This document shows, piece after piece, positions 61,276-64,000 of a stretch of 64,000 bases of DNA (its first letter is position 1; each line of letters begins with the position of its first letter). The notes under the pieces were generated by a model. The model had not been told where the DNA came from, did not search any database, and was given only the letters and a program-made list of their open reading frames with translations. Location of the stretch: NCBI GenBank assembly GCA_029204225.1, contig CM055106.1, positions 41,928,368-41,992,367 of the forward strand. The letters are read 5' to 3'. The DNA is from Diphasiastrum complanatum (taxonomy: Eukaryota > Streptophyta > Lycopodiopsida > Lycopodiales > Lycopodiaceae). Both the position numbers and the translations under genes were made by a program.

Positions 61276-63145
61276 TAATCTTGTTTGGATCTACTATGAA
61301 TTCCTGGTTACTAAGGTTATCTGGTGCACTTAACCTAGTCGTTGAACATAGACATGTGATCAAATATTGTGTTTGACAATTACTTGCAAAGTTAACAGAT
61401 CTATTCTAATAGATCTATAGTTTAACTTAAAAAAGTGATTTGGATATGGGTCTAAATGTGGTGTTGTACATGTATAGTTGAGGTCTGCACCTAGACATTT
61501 AAGATTTCTAAATCATGAGCATTTAACTTGAGTAGTTGATTTACTCCTGTGAAAGTTAATTGGTAAAACGGACAATGTGGAGAGCATTCACTAGAAACTG
61601 TTTGTTTTGTGTGTATTGCTTGTAAGACACATAATTTATGAGTCATTTAGATTCATTAGAGATTGTGTGCATAGGATACTAAATTCTTGGATGATATTTC
61701 TCAGTTGAGAACTAGACTTGATTCATTAGTAATAGTATCTCTGTGAGCTCAATTGGATATCGGATCCTAATGGTTCCAAGAATGGTAAACTGAATTTTGG
61801 GAATTCAGCATAACTTTGTAATCTCTAGATGTTGTTCTAGGAGATTGTATAAAGTTTATATTGTTAGAGATGAATGTTATAATGGTCTTTAATTACTTGG
61901 ATAATTGTAGAATTTGGAACTCATAATCTGGTTAAGAATCGAATTGGAAGGATATTCTTGGAATTCAGTTATTTTCCTTGTGGAAAAGATTTCAGAATAA
62001 TTCTTGTATATTTCCTTGTTGTATGTTGTGCATATACTTTAGTACGGGAGATTCTAGATGACTGGATTATGATATTTTATAGTATTTTAATATTCTAAGA
62101 ATATTTGTACCAAAAAGCCTTATTTTCTACTAGACATTGACATGGAATTTCTTTAGCTTTTGGATTTGATTTCTGGAATAAAGTAAAGTCATCCAGTATT
62201 TCATGTATTTGAGATTACGTGGAGGTGATGAGTATTTATTTTGAAAAAAATCTACCCATTTGAAAAAATTATAGCTTGGTGTATCTTTGGGAATTTGAAT
62301 TAGTATTCATGAGTAGAGGCAAACAATTTAAATATTGTTGCATCTCTGAGTACTAATTCAAATGGAAAAATCAGACTAAGAATAATGGTTCATGGGTAAG
62401 ATTTGAAAGCTTAAGGAATAGTTTCATGTTTTCTTTTTCCCATTTTGAGGACAGAAGAAATCTCCAAAAAAAAAAAAAAAAAAACCCAAGAAAAAGGGCT
62501 AAAATCACACTATTAGCCAACTAAAACTGATCAGATCTTGTCAAATCTATATTGCAGTCACATTATCCATCAAGATCCAACATCCTTGGAATGAATCAAG
62601 TGAATGAACCTTAGATCAAGCCGATCAGTTCCTCCACATCAACCACTATCCATCCATCATTCTTCTGTCCCATCTCTATTCCATCTTCTATCTCCATCTC
62701 TACTAGATAAATCCATTTATGTCTCTATTCTCATCCATACTGATCCACCATTTACTGATTCTCTTCTCTTTTTCTTCTTCTCCATCTCCCACAAAAAAAA
62801 AAAAAAAGTTTGGAATACTAGAGTCATTGAGCAGACCTTGAAGCAATTCACAGAAGGCAGATGGTAGAATCCATCACGCCAATGGTAGGAAGTCAAGAAA
62901 TTGGCATCCGACGAAGTCCAATGGATTTTACCAAGTCTCTTGGCGCAATCACTGCAAAGAATTCTTACTGATGAAGTACAAAGAGGACTAGCATCAATAG
63001 GGCAACTTGAAGGCAATTAAGCACAAGATCCAAGGAAAAGTGCCATCACGTAGCCTTCAACAGGGAAGTGCAATGACCAAGGGAAGACTAAAGTTGATGA
63101 TTGTCCCTCAACGAGCAAGATTCAACCAAAGTCTCATTGTTCCAT
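61276..63145. other. No gene recognised; poly-A tracts at two points
   Basis: AT-rich DNA. A run of about 19 A's is at 62466-62484 and one of about 16 at 62792-62807; neither has a clear retroposon body or target duplication attached. Short frames at 62604-63016 have no motif. Confidence 0.4.
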
Positions 63146-63146
63146 A

Positions 63147-63542
63147 ATGCAACAGCCCAAACCAACGTCAAATTTGCGTATATCCATTCTTCAAAGGCCA
63201 AATCTAGGGAATCCAAGCCCAAATAGGCCTCCAGTACATCAAGCACCAGCACCTACAATGACAAAGCCTTGTCCTAAATCTTTGATATTGACTGCTGAGG
63301 AAAGTCTTCAGGTTATGGCATACCATAAATACCTAGACAAACAAGAGAGTCAAGCAAGCATGTCATATCCACATTATGATTTGGGGGAGTCCATGATGTT
63401 GGGACCAGTTGCGCCAATCTATGAGGAACCAATTTTATCTTGGGATACTCTGATGGAATGCCTCAACTACCCAATTGTTGATAAAACGAGATTATCCAGA
63501 ATGGCCACCAGAAACTTATGGGTATTATTGAAAATCTGGTAA
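63147..63542 (+). other. Pro-rich open frame, possible gag-like fragment
   Basis: A 131-residue frame: basic, Pro-rich start (NPSPNRPPVHQAPAP), then LTAEESLQVMAYHKYLDKQE and PIYEEPILSWDTLME. Similar composition occurs in spacers of plant gypsy polyproteins, but no diagnostic motif is present. Confidence 0.25.
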
Positions 63543-64000
63543 GTCCCAGTTCTTGTTGATCATCCACTAATAAAGCCTCAGATTTTACGTAAGCGAATTC
63601 TATCCACGCTTATCCTGAAGCACCCATGTCCCAGCAATAAAAGAACTGACAACAGCGTCCCTTCACGACAGTTCCAGCTTAGTGCCGAGGGACCGGCACT
63701 ACTTTGGGTGGTGGACCCTGTTGTGGGTATTTCCTGCACAGTAATAAACAAGTGGGTCCCACCACTTAAAATATTGTTGGCCAAGCCCTACCTAATGGGC
63801 CTCGTCACAGTACATTGTAAGTAGGGAAATAAGTGCGAGGGCACTGGCATCCTGCGCGTGTAAGCCCAACCCAGCACAAGTAGCAAGTTGTAATTCCTAG
63901 AAATAAGAGACTAGGGGCTTGAAACTCTAAAATGACATTAGAGGTCCTAAGTCAAGTTGCAAATAGAAAAGCTAAACTGGTCCAACTTAAAACTTACATG
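63543..64000. other. No gene seen at right edge
   Basis: Somewhat richer in G and C, LTR-like in composition (ggacccaccactt, ctgcgcgtgtaagccc); no ends defined within the window. Confidence 0.3.

Overview
The window looks like nuclear DNA of a land plant with a large, repeat-rich genome. The evidence is plant-type Ty1/copia and Ty3/gypsy remnants, GT-AG introns, a plant P450 of the CYP704 type, AT-rich intergenic DNA and long AG/CT microsatellites. The lineage (bryophyte, lycophyte, fern, gymnosperm or other) cannot be fixed from the sequence. Only one gene appears fully intact: a six-exon CYP704-like P450 at 39713-46234 (+). Almost everything else is mobile-element debris, foldback elements, tandem repeats or broken genes.

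Layout. 0.1-0.5 kb: a duplicated block ending in (GA)n. 0.5-3.9 kb (-): a decayed Penelope-like or related non-LTR reverse transcriptase, split by an 86-bp tRNA-like insertion with a 16-bp target duplication. 5.0-5.6 kb (+): copia primer-binding site and gag debris. 6.0-7.7 kb (-): a four-exon reading frame joining a histone H3/CENH3-like fold to a ULP1-type (C48) cysteine protease. 7.7-8.6 kb: a spacer dense in ACGTG motifs, from which a second unrecognised gene (8.56-10.07 kb, +) diverges. 10.6-12.6 kb (-): a CACTA/TNP2-like transposase remnant, with unrecognised fragments upstream to 15.3 kb. 17.1-22.4 kb: two inverted LTR copies enclosing a CT tract and a foldback element. 22.4-36.6 kb: copia and gypsy fragments, MITEs, a TIR element with opposed microsatellites, and pieces of an unknown gene family. 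39.7-46.2 kb: the P450 gene. 47.6-51.1 kb: a four-unit array of about 950 bp whose monomer contains a long imperfect hairpin. 51.7-52.4 kb (-): copia RT/RNase H ending at a cluster of very regular palindromes. 54.6-57.4 kb: a DUF7869-like transposon gene cut by a gypsy integrase fragment. 59-61 kb: the fullest copy of the unknown gene family and a second copy of a non-coding repeat.

The most interesting items are: the H3-like/ULP1 fusion with its divergent unknown partner, whose in-frame stops are all explainable as C-to-T changes at CAG or CGA codons; the PLE-like reverse transcriptase; the hairpin-bearing tandem array; the palindrome cluster at 52.4-52.6 kb; and the dispersed family sharing the SVCNEKD motif or its C-terminal half. 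All identifications come from reading translated sequence by eye; no database search was possible.
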